Source: Pseudofabraea citricarpa (Eukaryota; Ascomycota; Leotiomycetes; Helotiales; Dermateaceae). Taken from it: a DNA stretch of 64,000 nucleotides. The notes beneath the pieces are model-generated. The model was not told the origin of the DNA, did no database searches, and saw nothing but the letters and a program-made list of their open reading frames with translations. Positions 35,043-47,738 of this stretch are shown one piece after another. Every line of letters starts with the position of its first letter. The first letter of the stretch is position 1. The stretch spans positions 434,001 to 498,000 of the forward strand of contig JAPWGK010000014.1 of assembly GCA_029641185.1 (NCBI GenBank). Direction: 5' to 3'. Position numbers and translations under genes: made by a program.

Positions 35043-36544
35043 AGAGTTTTGTTAGAGAACCATTCTCCGAGAAGCTACCCACTACTATTACTACTTTTAA
35101 CTCAGCCGGCAGGACTAATTTACGAGCATTTGGAACCAAAAGCCTGTCAGATAAGGCGACGAGGGAGTCTGGTGATGTCGTTTACTGATAGTGACTCGTC
35201 AATTTCAAGTATTCCCTTGGGTCTAAAGGCAGTGAAGCAGACTGTAGAAAGCCTTCGAGTCCGTTTTCAAAGACCAAAAGCCAGAGACAAGTCATTTTAT
35301 TGGGCTGTATGTTGTTGATGACTAGCTATACAATGCAGCGATGGAACAGCATACGACGTGTTTGTTTCGAGTTCTCAAAGACTAGGACGTCCATTCTCAG
35401 ATTTAGCCTGCGAAGACAGGAGTCCTAGCACTTACATAGGTACATATCATACTGAACGAATGCCCTTCTACTTGGTACGGTCCCCATTACCTAGATTAGT
35501 TTGCATTGCACACTGCACACATGCCCCATCCACTTGGATCGGAGATAGGTCCGAAAGATAGGTCCGAAAGCAAGGACATGATGGTGTTGTGCCAGCTCTG
35601 AAATGGGCGTTTGAAGATCTCATATGTGTATGCGGATGGTCATATGTCTTCTGGAAGGCAGAGCAGCAGAGCAGCAGAGCGACGGGCTCACGTGCACCAC
35701 CCTTTTCGGTACAGCGGATGCGGGCAAACCTCGGAGGCATGAGTCGTGGTGGAGCCAAGCTTTTTCTCTCCTATGCTTCCCCTGCATCAACACACTCAAG
35801 CAATGCCACCACCATTTGGTGATCCGCCGCCAGGGCCCCAGGAACAGGGCCGAGTCTGGGCAATCACACACGAGAAGGCTTGTGCTATCGCAATCTTGAG
35901 GAATGGCTGAGTGGAGAAGTGACGTGCCCTCAGCCTCTACCGACTGACCTCATACGGGATTTGTTATGGGTACGCAATCCTGGCCCTCTGTCCGCAAGAC
36001 CAATTACGCGGCACTCACATTATGTACGCTCGTATGAACGCCTGGTGGTGGACCATCGCCCTAACCGTCGCCCTTTCTGTGAAACTTTCTTCAGTGGTCA
36101 TCTGGAAATAGAAACACGCTCACATTTCGATAAGTGGGTTGGCTGGGTCAGGAATAAGTGGATTTCCATCTCTTTTCCCTCCCTTTCCCTTGCCCATCAC
36201 GCTCCTGTCCATGGGTAGGGGCTGGTCACTGATCGAATGATCGGCCCTTGCTACGCTGCTTTGCATGGCGTGCGTCGTTCATGAGCATGCCTTGTCCGCT
36301 ACCCAACCCTTCTTTTCCCTCCGCGCTCTTGGAAAAGCTTCATTTCTGGTCATTCACTATACAAGGCTTTAGTTTGACTTGCTTCACTATCCTTTTAGTC
36401 GAACCGGTACCTTTCCTTGGCATTCGTTTCTGTCCAGTATCTGCTTCTTTGATACCGCTCTCGATTGTTATTTGTTGTGGCTGCAGGATCGTGAGCATCA
36501 ATCTACACAACTGATTCAGGGTGACGTTGAGGCAGGCCTCGAGG
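35043..36544. other. Intergenic region, 1.5 kb
   Basis: No supportable gene. It includes the SDS23 3' UTR, a 13-bp tandem repeat (35544-35569), a GAGCAGCAGAGCAGCAGAGCG stretch near 35660-35682, and the promoter of the GH76 gene. ORFs of up to 112 codons (35880-36218) look random. Confidence 0.5.
35544..35569. repeat. 13-bp perfect tandem duplication
   Basis: GATAGGTCCGAAA occurs twice in direct tandem with no spacer. Confidence 0.9.
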
Positions 36545-38160
36545 ATGAGATTCTGGAAGTATGGAGCTGCTGTTCTGGCAACGTGCGGACAAGGAGTGAG
36601 AGCTGTCGACTTGGACATATCATCAACAGGTATGGCAGAAAGATTTCTCGGGCTATGATCGTGACCATCAAAAGCTGACAGGATGGCACAGATTCCATCA
36701 AGCAAGCAGCAAGTACAGTTGCGTATGGGATGGTAAAATACTATACGGGAAATAATACTGGTGATACACCTGGAAATTTGCCTTCGCCTTATTATTGGTG
36801 GGAAGCTGGTGCATTTTTTGGAATTCTGGTTGATTACTGGTAAGTTGATTGCAGAGGAGATAAAATTTCCTTGACCCCAAACACGAGAAGAAAGTTGTTA
36901 GTAGTTATTGTAGAAAGGTTAAGCTAACCAAGTACACCTCAAGGTATTACACAGGCGACACAACATATAACACCATTACCGAGCAGGCACTGTTATCTCA
37001 AGTAGGAACAAACAACAATTATATGCCGGAAAATCAAACAAAGACGGAAGGAAATGACGATCAGGGATTTTGGGGTATGGCAGCGATGGAAGCAGCCGAG
37101 ATGAATTTCCAAAATCCACCAGAGGGCGAACCGCAGTGGTTGGCATTAGCTCAAGCAGTTTTCAACACGATGGTTGCTCGGTGGGACGAATCAACCTGTG
37201 GAGGTGGCCTGAGATGGCAGATTTTCACTTTCAATAGTGGCTACAACTACAAGAACTCAGTGGCAAATGGCTGTCTGTTTAATATCGCTGCTCGATTGGC
37301 GAGGTATACTGGAAACGCGACATATGCAGATTGGGCAGAGAAGACTTGGGACTGGATGACTTCAGTCCAGTTAATGAGTGATACGTATCAAGTCTATGAT
37401 GGAACTTCAGATACGGACAATTGCACGTCTTTGGATCATATTCAATGGACATACAACGCAGGGATTTATCTTTTCGGAGCCGCCATGATGTACAACTATG
37501 TAAGTCTTCCCTCTGTAAGTTTGGAAAGCACAAGAAAACTGACCGAGGCAATAGACCAATGGATCTGATATATGGAAGACGCGAGTGAGCGGCGTGCTAG
37601 ACAACGCAGCTTCTGTATTCTTCGACGACGCTTCCATCATGCGCGAACAAGCCTGCGAAGGTGCGGGCACCGATCCAACCGTAGGAAACTGCGACAACGA
37701 TCAATCATCCTTCAAAGCCTACTTCAGCCGCTGGCTCGCCGGCACGACGAAGATCGCGCCCTTCACACGGGAGACCATCATGCCGCTGATTTCCAAATCC
37801 GCCGTGGCAGCCGCGAAGCAGTGCTCTGGGGGCTCGACTGGCCAAGTGTGCGGCATCCACTGGACAGCCAACGATTCGTATGACGGATTATATGGTGTTG
37901 GCGAACAGATGGCCGCGCTCAGTATCATCCAGGCGAATCTTGTCGACGATGCGCCGCAGCTTGTCACGACGGTCACGGGCGGTACGAGCGTGGGTGATGC
38001 GAATGCGGGGACGGGGTCGAGTGCGAATGGCGGCACGGATGAGAACGGCGTCTCGACGAAACCCGTCACTACGGCCGATAAGGCTGGAGCCGGCATCCTC
38101 ACGGCTCTCGTCCTGGCGGGCGTACTTGGAGGTACGGCTTTCATGCTACTCGGTGGTTGA
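36545..38160 (+). CDS. GPI-anchored GH76 mannan endo-1,6-alpha-mannosidase (Dcw1/Dfg5 family)
   Basis: Four exons: 36545-36629, 36692-36839, 36944-37499 and 37555-38160, giving 464 residues with phase-consistent introns. The start [20 protein letters not shown] is a signal peptide, mature end likely at VDLDISS. The body shows GH76 hallmarks: [33 protein letters not shown], the catalytic double aspartate [44 protein letters not shown] and [14 protein letters not shown]. The C-terminus is Thr/Gly/Ser-rich and ends in a hydrophobic segment ([21 protein letters not shown]) with no charged tail, as expected for a GPI signal. Dcw1/Dfg5 proteins are proposed to transfer GPI-linked mannoproteins to cell-wall glucan; plasma membrane or wall location follows. 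Many Asn-X-Ser/Thr sites fit secretion. Confidence 0.93.
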
Positions 38161-38968
38161 GAGCCGTGCCATGAGGATTTTGTGCTTCTCGGCTAGAGCA
38201 TGTCAAAAGGGGGGTTTTATGTGTGTATATATATTTTTTGGATCACGATCGATCGACTCTGTTCTTTGATAGATTAGCGTTTATATATTTTTATTTTCGA
38301 CTTCCTTCCTGTGTAGTTTTTCTTCCTTTGTTTTTCGTGCTTCCCGTCTCGCTTGCTATTCAGTCGAGATATATGGCTGATTGGTGGGACGGAACGTCGA
38401 TATCCATGTATTCTGAGTCTGACACCGTAACGAGAACGGTGTTTATTTTGCACGGAAGTAGGCAGGCTAAGTACCTAGGTAAGCACCTAGGTAAGTAGAG
38501 CAGTTTTAAGAAGTCCCACCTTCCTTTCCTTTTATCCACGTAAACAAAGTAATTGGCGAAAAACTCGGCAGTGGAACTCGTGGTGAACGACACTTCCTTG
38601 CCTGCCTTTATCCTAAAAGGAAGAAAAGGTGGGGAAGAGAGAGGCGGCGGAGAGATGGAGGGTATAGCATGGTATAATCTATCGTTAGACGTACCCATGT
38701 ATACATGATATCATCCTAAATCTTTTGATTCAGATCTTCAGAAAGGGGAGGGGGGAGGGGTATAAGCCTCCGATATGCATTCCCTACTTCTTCTGCCTCT
38801 TCTCGGGGACCGCGTACTCTTGCCTTGTAATGAATGATTGGGTTCGCCGAGGTTAGGTCACTTGGTATTCTCTTTCTTGTCATTTTCTAGCGAGTTGTTT
38901 TTGAAGGGATGGATTATTCATTACTAAGTATGCGCGACTGCCGTGGCTAAATCTAAAGACAGAAAGAC

Positions 38969-38999
<31 letters not shown>

Positions 39000-39246
39000 A
39001 CAGAAACCTCCCTAAACAGAAGAAAAGAAAGATAACATATATACAACAGGCCGGTCGGTGCGCAAGAAAGCGATGCAGCACCGACAGAACACACCCACCC
39101 ATTCTATAAGAGATCTATCACCGCTCTTTTCTCTATCGTCTATTTTCCCTATTCTTCTTCTTCTTCTACTCTATTCGTCTCCCGCTGCTTTCTTTCTTTC
39201 TATCTTTTCCTCTCCTGGTCTTCTCTTCTTCTCTCTTGTCCCCCTT
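38161..39246. other. Convergent intergenic region
   Basis: 3' UTRs of the GH76 and MFS genes. The sequence contains T-rich blocks, a G-rich patch (38742-38760) and an AAAG microsatellite. No gene. The open frame at 39058-39978 on the plus strand overlaps the MFS coding exon and is its antisense shadow. Confidence 0.6.
38961..39000. repeat. (AAAG)n microsatellite
   Basis: About nine tandem AAAG units, the first two interrupted by AC. Confidence 0.9.
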
Positions 39247-41096
39247 CTAAGGGTTGCTGACATAGCTCCGCTGCCTCTCCAGCTCGCTGTCCTCGGCCCT
39301 GGCGTCGGCCGTCTTCGTATTCTCCTCGTCGTCACCGCTATACGCGTACTTGGACCTCTTCCGAATCTGGGCGCCGAACTTGTAGAACAAGAAGGGGATG
39401 CCACAGCAAGCGAGGGCGATGAAGGCCAACAGACTACTGGCCCACTGGTCACCCAAGCGGTCATACATCTGCGCCGTGAACAGGACGACGGCGGCGCCCC
39501 AGAAACTCCTCAGGAACGTCTTGGCCGCGAGCGCCGACGCGGCCGAGTGCTGGTACGAGTCGACCAGGTAGTTGTTGGCGCTGTTGTACAGGAAGATGAA
39601 GCCGAAGCCGACGGGGAATCCACCGATCGCCGGGCCGATCCAGTGCAGGCGTGGGTACGATGTCCAGGCGAAGATGAACAACCCGATGGGGATGCACCAG
39701 CACGAGATCATCATGGGGATCAATCGCACTTCGGCTGGTGGCTTGCCGTTGTATTTGGTGTTGGCGACGTGCAGGTAGTGTTTGTTGACGAGTGGAGCAC
39801 AGCATGCGGATGCGATGACGCCCAAGGCGATGGGGATGAACATCAATCCGGTGATACCTGCTGTGTAGCCTTTGCCTTTTTGGTAGACGATTGGGTAGCT
39901 GATGGGGTTGTTAGTATGATGGTGGATGTAAACGAATGGCAGGAAAAACAAAACTTACGCGACGAAGAACATATATAGAAGACCGTAGAGAACACTCATG
40001 TACAGGGAGATAAGCAGGACGATCAATTCGCCAAATAAGAGCTGGAATGGTCGGATAAGGAAAATGCGAAGTCTCTCGCTGAAAGGACGGAGATCCAGGT
40101 CCTGCTCTGTAACGTGGTCGCTCTCTCCCGTCTCCTTTCTCAACTTCTTCGCTCGAGATGCGAGGATCGTGGGCGCATACGTTTCTGGTACGGTGAAGGT
40201 GATCAGAACCCAAACCACGGCGGCAAAGATAAGTTGGATCCAGTACGACCATCTCCAGCCAGCGGTATCCGAGAGGAAACCACCGATCAATGGACCAATG
40301 GCAGGGCCGATGAATGGAGCAGCTGAGAAGGCGGCCATGGGAACACCTCGTTCTTCGGTTCTCCACAGATCTGCAAGCGTGCCTCCTACTAGAGTCATGG
40401 GTGCTGAGAAAGCGATCCCATCGATGGCACGGCATACAATCAGAGTCGAGATGTTCTTAGATACTGCGCAGGGAATGATGAAGATGACTGCTACGAGAAG
40501 TGTTGTGCCGTAAATCTTTCGTCGGCCGACAATTTCGGACAGAGGCGCGAATGCCATGGGACCTGTAACGAATTAGAAAAAAGTACATAAACTGAGCACA
40601 AGAGTGCAAGTTTCTTACCAACTCCAAAACCAACGACGAAGATAGAAATAGTAACTAGTGCTAATTCTTCAGATACATGGAAGCTTTCTTGTACACCGAT
40701 GATATCGGCTGTGATGACGGAAGAACAGAATGCGACGACGAAACATGTAATGGCGACTACCATCGTACAATACCACTTGAAACCCTTGGACCAGTTCTTA
40801 GGATTCTCTGGGTCGTTGGGTAGGAACGTAACGAGTTTATATTCAGGCTTGCCATCCTTGACTACTGGGATCTCTCCAGATGGATTCTCTGTCGTATATT
40901 CTGCGAGGTTGGCCTCATTGGTGAGTGTTCGATATGGGAGATTGACGTCCAGTTGTGGATCTCTTGATTCCTTATGTGATATCTGAGAAGTTGTTCTGTG
41001 TATACGAGATCCGCCTGTATGTGTTCGAGTGAGTGTAGGAGAGGTAGGGCGGTCCCTCGTCGCAATTGGCGCGAAGGTAGTATTGGGGGCGGCCAT
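39247..41096 (-). CDS. MFS drug:H+ antiporter-1 family transporter (Tpo/Flu1-like)
   Basis: Three exons: 41096-40619, 40562-39959 and 39898-39247, giving 577 residues with matching phases (introns GTAAGA...TACAG and GTAAGT...ATCAG). A ~120-residue cytosolic head ends in [16 protein letters not shown], the usual entry to the first helix of DHA1 exporters. Twelve hydrophobic segments follow. Signatures are [19 protein letters not shown] (motif A, loop 2-3), [14 protein letters not shown] and the antiporter motif [12 protein letters not shown] in helix 5. The tail is charged. Such proteins export polyamines, azoles and fungal metabolites at the plasma membrane. The substrate is not predictable. 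It lies 4 kb from the adenylate-forming/ACAD group with a HET gene between, so a functional link is possible but not shown. Confidence 0.92.
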
Positions 41097-43078
41097 TCTT
41101 AGATGATTTCAAGCAGTTCGAGGACTTCCAGGCTTAACCATAAACCGGCGAACAGGACGAAGACGATGATGGATATGTCTTGAAGGTAATCGGGAATCAA
41201 GCTGAGATCTGTTTGCATGTAGAGCAGAAAAAGAACAGGCCATGTGGAGGACGAGCTCCTTATATATGAAAGACGAACCTTACCAGCTCTCACTTACCAG
41301 TACCATGTTCAGGCCCGCGGTTATTGCCTCCTCCGATAAAGGGTACATTATCAAAACCCGCAAGGCTCGATGCATCTGTAATGCCCGAGCCCAGCTCACC
41401 TCAACCCAGCGAACAAGGCCTGGTCGAGCAGGGTAGGATATGGTGCTGGATCGGGACTGGCTGGCTGTCACTTGGTATCCCGGGAGGTCCATGGCTCGAG
41501 TCAAAAGTGTGCAGGAAAAGAGAGATGGAAGAGACATGACTCTGCGTCCTGCTGAGTGTTGATGTGATGATTTGATGATTTGTACAGCCGATGTCATTGC
41601 CAAGTCGCTTACAGCGGCTGACATGCTTGTCGATGATTGCTCCCAGCTCGCTTAGCCAATCACTGACCATGGAGTGGAGAATGCTCCGATGCTCCTCGGA
41701 GCCTCCGCGGATGGGTAGAAGGTGTGGAAACAGAGACTTTTTCTGACGTGAATGTTCATGAAGATTCTGAAAAAGATGTCGAAGCCCGATGGCCAAGACC
41801 AGTAGCGTATCAAGAAGCCGAAAACTTGTCCCATGCTTCTTTGGTATCTGTGTCGAGCATAAGAGCCATCCGTGTTGTTCTTATCCAGGAAGAAACTGGA
41901 ATAGCCGTTGGAGAAAAGGGGCCGAAGCGACAGATAAGCTCATAAGCGTGATGGGGTATGAAAGAGGCGAGGAACGTAAAGGGGTCGAAGAAGAAACTAG
42001 TAGAAAGGAGGCACATGGTTCACGTGGCTCGGACCTATTTAGGTAAGGGAGGAAGGGACCTCACCTGAGCCCAACGTGTTTTCAGGCCATTCCATCTCCA
42101 CTATATCTGCTGTTCGTCAAACCATCGGTCCTGAAATATTATTAAAGACTGCCTGCACCTTGGATACCGAATATGCGGAGTAGATCCCATCATGCCAAGC
42201 AGCCCCCTGCTCTAAATTCTACTGGTCCATGCTATATAGGCAACTTAGGTGCTTTCAATTAAGATGTTCCTTTGAAGACTATACATTCACTATAAGTTTA
42301 TCATGCCCCGGATAATTATATCTTTGCGTCTTGTGTTTAGAATCTATAAGAGATAGAATTAGTACAGACGGCTTCTAAACTTAGCTTGAAGTAGTTTTGA
42401 TGAATCAACACACATTTAACAATTTGGATCATGCAAGCATTATAACCACATCACAACTGTAGAAAGATTTATATAGCTCACTTTAATTTTCAACAAACTG
42501 CTCTTGACATAAAAATTGTCGAAACTGTACAGCTATATGAAAGTGCTCCAAATCCTTGGGTTAGATTCTTTTGTAATGTGAGATGAATGTGAGGAGAACT
42601 TATTAACTGGCCAGAATACATATTCTCTCATATAGTGGAGAAAATTAATTAGCTAATCTACCAAGATTCTTTTGTAGTACTGTAACTTCATTTGACCTTT
42701 TTAAAAAGCATGTAGCTACCTGCCATTAGGCAGAAGTCGTTAGATGATGAAGCGACCAATAGTACCTCTAAAATTGTGCCACCGAAAACCACTGTTTATT
42801 TCCCATCCTCTGGCCACACAAACAGAAGGCGGTACAAAGCGGCAGTACGCCTTGTTGCTTTCAGCTTTCAGCTTTCCAGCCTCACCTTTTTGACTTTGAA
42901 GGAATGAATATAATGTCAAGGACAATCTGTGGAATCGCTATTTTGCATTCAAGACTAATTTACATCTTGATATCGCGGATTCTAGACTCGCGCATCGAAA
43001 CTCTGTTGCGCATAACGTCTTGTGCTTAAATACCTACCTGAGAACCTTCAACCAGCTCACCTTCCCAAAATTGAAAGA
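41097..43078. other. Intergenic region, 2 kb
   Basis: The left part is the MFS promoter; the right part (42050-43020) is AT-rich. ORFs of up to 131 codons (41401-41796, minus) overlap each other in several frames and show no family features, so no gene is called. The HET gene promoter should lie in the last few hundred bases. Confidence 0.5.
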
Positions 43079-45147
43079 ATGCCTCCTCAATTATGCGATG
43101 TCTGTCAATCTATCATTCCCAGATTCTGGTCCGAAGACTTAGACTATGAGGGATTCCCTCGGGGTCCATACGTCAAGCTTCAACCCTTCAAATCCATGGA
43201 AGCAGCTGCAGAGAGAGGATGTCAGCTATGTCAAATACTTCTGGCTTCAGCAAATGTTGACTTCTTGGATGAATGGATGCTTGAGAAAATCCCCGTCACT
43301 TTGTCGAGAGCGATAATTGATAGTCATCAAGGTGTTTGTCTTGCCGTGGCAAATGATGATATATCCCATACTACCTTTTATCGGGTGCCAGAGCCGTGGA
43401 GTATGTTAATGATTCTTGTGAATGAGATTGACTAGGCTGCTAAGTTTTCTCAGGTGACCTTGCACCGATGGGCATAAACGACCATGTTGACAATCTTCAA
43501 CTAATGAAGACTTGGATTGAAAACTGTAGAATGAACCACGACATATGCTTAACCAATCTGGAGAACTTCCTTCCCACGAGGCTTTTAGATCTACAGGCGT
43601 TCGAAACTGGAGAAGATGTCAAATTGGTAGCGATAACGCTGGAAGATTTTGAGTATGAGGAATTCCAGCCAGAATATTTAACCTTGAGCCACTGCTGGGG
43701 ACCACCTGAAATACGTCCAATCACAACGACGAAAAGTAATCTGGAAGAAAGAATGCGCCGAATTCCTATTGGTGATTTATCCAACACCTTTCGAGATGCC
43801 GTTCGAATTACTCGCGAATTAGGTGAACGATATCTGTGGATTGACTCTTTGTGTATCATTCAAGATGATGAGGACGATTGGGCAAGAGAAGCCGCACTGA
43901 TGGCAGATGTTTATGGAAACTCTTACTGCACACTTGCAGCTCTTAGCTCCAAAGACAGCACAGAAGGTTGCCGTGTTGTCCCAAACATCCAGGACACCCT
44001 TGGGACATTCATTGAGCTCGATGCTGAAGATGATTATTACGGCCCTTATCGGATTCGGGTTTTCCAAGATGAGCCGCAACATTGGCATGAAGAATACGGA
44101 GACAACCCGTTCCGACACAGTGGGTACGGAAATTTACACAGTCCTCTCAGATCACGAGCATGGACACTACAAGAGAGAGAGCTATCTAGAAGGAATATCC
44201 ACTTCGGGAAGGATCAGCTTCTTTGGGAATGCTATGAGCTGAAAGCATCTGCTCAACTACCATGGCATCATAAGAGACCCGAAGATGATTTCGAAATGTG
44301 GCCCATTAGAAATGCTCTCGAAGAAATCCTAGCACCTTATGGTCCTGTCGCAAAGAGAGACCGCTGGTACGAGCTTATGGAGGATTATTCTTTCCGCTCT
44401 CTAACAAAAGAAACGGATAAATTGCCTGCTCTTTCTGGTCTAGCGAGGTATTATCAGGATATCTTCCCGGGCGCAAAGTATCTGGCTGGGATATGGAGTA
44501 CACACTTACCAGCCGCACTGCTCTGGCGGAGCATGAATGGCGCTACGTATAGAACCCCATCATACATTGCGCCTACTTGGTCATGGGCATCAGTGAGAGG
44601 ACGGATATCCTATGAAACCCAGCGGCTTGAAAGTTCCGGTGGAAGAATTGAGGACAGAGCTCAAGAAAAACCTTCAGATTGTGACTTCGGCAACCTCAAG
44701 GCGCAGATGATGTACACACTGCCAAAGTATAATGATGTTTACGGTGCGATTAAAGGTGCTCATTTGGTCCTGAGCGGCGCTCTCCTCGCAGACATTGATC
44801 CTGATCCCCACTTCCGAGAATTTGAGCACGATTATTCCTCTGGACGCAAAGCAGTGTTGACTAAGGGCAGTATTACAGTCGGCCTACTGTATCCGGATGC
44901 TCCGGACGAGCTACAGTATGCAGGAAAGTTGTTTTGTCTAAGCATCCGAGGGGAACCACATTCATCACAGATCTCACAGCCACCCGAGCTATACAACGAT
45001 GAAAAGATAGAATCAAGTAAATTGGTAATGGGACTTATTCTCGAAGAAGATTTGGAGGAGGATTGTTACAGGAGGATAGGACTTGCACGTTGGGTTAAGC
45101 GATCTTTGTTCGAGGACTCTCAACCTGCTTCAATAACACTCATATGA
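43079..45147 (+). CDS. HET (heterokaryon incompatibility) domain protein
   Basis: Two exons, 43079-43400 and 43454-45147, joined by a 53-nt intron (GTATGT...TCAG), give 671 residues. The N-terminal ~100 residues carry CDVCQ and CQLCQ pairs, a common cysteine-bearing head of fungal HET proteins. The HET core follows at about 180-330: YLTLSHCWG, RYLWIDSLCIIQDDEDDW, EAALMADVYGNSYCTLAAL and SRAWTLQERELSRR. A variable C-terminal part includes the frequent APTWSWASV motif. HET domains trigger cell death upon recognition of genetic non-self, or act downstream of NLR proteins. There is no repeat domain in this protein. Most fungal genomes carry dozens, so a specific het locus cannot be inferred. The ATG at 43079 was taken because no upstream ATG is in frame. 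Confidence 0.92.
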
Positions 45148-45207
45148 TGATATTCACTAGGTACACCAGACACTTAAAATATCTTAAATCTCATTGCTCC
45201 TAGATAT

Positions 45208-46599
45208 CTAATTCTTTAATCGTTGATCAAGGCATCCTATAAGCTTGCCAGTTCTCGTATTCATTACCAAGTCATATGCATCTACAAACTCGATTCGAAG
45301 AGGGGCAATGAGACCCTTATCAACGTGCTGTTGAAACATAGGTCTTTGCTCTTGAAGTTTAGCAACGATAGCCTTTGTTGCTGTTAACAAATCTGTGGGT
45401 TGGTATGCAACACGAAGAGTGAGTGAATCCATTGCATTTACACGATCTATGACGAGCTGAGTCCCAGCTATCTGTGCACCTGAGAGAGCCTGCTCGACAA
45501 TATCTCGAACTTGAACCACATCCAACGAAACTGGACCAATTCGAGCGGACTCATTATGGCGGCCGAGAACTCTAAAGAGTCCCTTTGAGTAGTCTACCCA
45601 TTCTGCACGGTCGCCGCAAGGATATCGCAGAACCGGCTGCAGTCGACGCGCTAGATTCGTCACAAGAAGGCGACCAGGAATATTCGGTTCTGAGGTTGGA
45701 ATGCTATTGTCGTCATCTGGACATATCTCAAGTTCGACGAAGGGACAATTGGCTTGGTGTAATCGCCAGTCAGTGTCAGAAGCCGAGTATCCCATAACTC
45801 CAGCATCCATGCTCGCGTAGACCAGAGAGCGAATTCGTGCATTTGGGAACGCAGCCTGCACGACGGCTTTCTGATCATCGTAAAACGCCTCACCCGCAAA
45901 CATGAAAACCCGTATGCGGCCCATGGTTTCATTTCGCTGAAGGAGTAATTGTGCTAGCTGGGCCACTTTGGTGACAGTGCTGAAGATAACTGTGGCTTCT
46001 AGTTCCTTCATGTACTGAATGGTCGTCTCCGGATCGCAAGATCCGCCGATGGGAATATGTATCGCTGGGACCGAGAGATCTTGTATGGATAGGACATGCA
46101 CCAAGAAACTTCCGTACAGATCTCCTGCATAAAAGAGGTTGGCTATGCGATCTGACGGTAGGAGGCCACCTTCTATAATTGCTCGACCAAGTTGAATACT
46201 GATACTTCGGAGCTCATCTTGAGAGATGAAGGTGACTTTGGGATTCCCAAGAGTACCTTTAAGATACGATCAGATTTATAGTGTCAACTGTTGTTGAAAA
46301 AAGAAGATCTTACCTCCTGTTTTCCAAACTATCCCACTTGACTGAGGCATGGTAATGACTGTGCTCGCGATTGAGGTGTTTGCTTTCCAAAAAGTATCGA
46401 GGTCAACTACCGGGCACTCGTGTAATAGAGATGGCATTTTGGGAGTATCTTTGTAAAGTAACTCATAATAAGGAGACAGTTTCCGAGCAAACTGAATCAA
46501 CTCTTTGATGTCATTTCTTAACTCGAGATCAATATATGCTGCATCTCGATGTCCATTCTGAACAGGTATAGAAGCTGATTGGTCATCAGAAGAAATCAT
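45208..46599 (-). CDS. PaaK-like adenylate-forming enzyme (acyl-CoA ligase family)
   Basis: Two exons, 46599-46314 and 46256-45208, give 444 residues, close to phenylacetate-CoA ligases (~430). The core motifs align with that family: YYELLYKDTP; an ATP-loop-like KTGGTLGNPK spanning the intron; FMFAGEAFYDDQ; VYASMDAGVMGY, the position of the usual YG-E motif; LLVTNLARRLQPVLRYPCGD, ending in the adenylate-binding GD; and FRVLGRHNESARI followed by a small C-terminal domain ending TGKLIGCLDQR. The ATP loop and YG-E positions depart from consensus, so activity may be changed. A substrate is not evident; aryl-acetic or other carboxylic acids are typical. Its 5' end faces the acyl-CoA dehydrogenase 1.1 kb away, suggesting a shared regulatory region. 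Confidence 0.82.
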
Positions 46600-47738
46600 A
46601 ATTCTACGATTTGGCTAATAGCCAGGAATTGCCTATGCTTTGAGGTTTGATCTTGAAATGATGAAATTGAAGAGGGTTTTTGGAGAAAAGTTAAGCTCAA
46701 AATCAATTAGGTACCTAGACGAAGAGTAGCGGAAAGGGCCTTGAAGTCAATCTTGTGTACAGCTGAATTGGTCTGGTTAGATTCGGCTTCACACGTGCCT
46801 GATGCTCGACAAGTATCTTCGGTCAAAAATCAAGCAGACCGTTCACCCCCATCTCCCCTATTTCTTAACGAGTCAGTCTAAAGTTAATACTTCCATTTTG
46901 TAATCTCGGTGTCTCGGTATGTCAGTATGTCATTTACTAACCACGCACGATACAAGAGTTAGGGTTTTTAGGAAAGTTTGAGTTGCTGTAAATGGCAGGT
47001 CGCTTTGTGGTGCGGTAGCAAATTAGGTTACGCTCGCTACCCAACGTTAGCATATTGCTCACCTGAAGCGACGCTCGCTCGCTTTCCTTGATTTAATGGT
47101 GGGATGGTTCGATAACTTTTGATTGATGACCTGGTCAATATTTAGCTGCAATTTAGAGACAAAAAGGCCGTCTAGCATTATATTCCTGAGAACTGGGATG
47201 TTGACGAGGAGTTCGTTTTGAAAAATCCGCTCAAGTAGCTGGATGCCTGCTTAGTAGCCAAATATCTAGCACCATTTTCATACAACGATTTACCCAGATG
47301 ATAAAACTTTAACAATGCATAGTCGTACAAGTGAAGTGGGATGATTTACCTGATTCATATGGCACTAATTAATGTACGAGGTACAGGTCACGAAACAGTC
47401 ATAATGAGGTGATCAGAAAGCACCATTTGGGCATAGTTAACCCCAAATAGTGTCAGCCTATGCATTTGACTTTACTCAACGTTCGAAGGTCATACAATGC
47501 CAGGATAGAGAGTCAGTCCATAGCACAGACTTTTAGAAGGGTCATACCCGGGTTCGGCCGAACAACGGCTATCGTTTCGAAGTCTAAATACGGAGTACGA
47601 TAGCCGTATTTAAAGTTTTGAAACCACAAAAAAATCAGGGGAACCCCAAGTGCCACTTTTCCTCCCCACAAAGCTGTTCGTATTGCTTTTCAGACAGTAT
47701 TGCAGAGCATCTCGGAAGATTTGGAACCCGCCAACAGG
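46600..47738. promoter_or_regulatory. Divergent intergenic region between ligase-like and ACAD genes
   Basis: 1.1 kb with no gene. It holds a perfect 12-bp palindrome GTTCGGCCGAAC at 47552-47563 and an 11-bp inverted repeat with arms at 47565-47575 and 47597-47607. Both are 130-190 bases before the ACAD start codon and could bind a dimeric Zn2Cys6-type regulator (inference). An 8-base CTCGCTCG-type GC patch occurs near 47072-47081. Confidence 0.6.
47565..47607. promoter_or_regulatory. 11-bp perfect inverted repeat upstream of the ACAD gene
   Basis: ACGGCTATCGT at 47565-47575 and its exact complement ACGATAGCCGT at 47597-47607, with a 21-base spacer. The palindrome GTTCGGCCGAAC lies two bases upstream. 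Operator or hairpin function is inferred. Confidence 0.6.

Noticed and set aside
39058..39978. 306-codon plus-strand open frame
   Set aside because: Antisense to the last MFS exon; its Asp/Gly/Val-rich composition reflects the GC-rich antisense codons.
41280..42046. Cluster of overlapping frames in the MFS upstream region, possible gene or pseudogene
   Set aside because: Several frames on both strands are open over similar lengths, with no consistent splice chain or recognisable motif.
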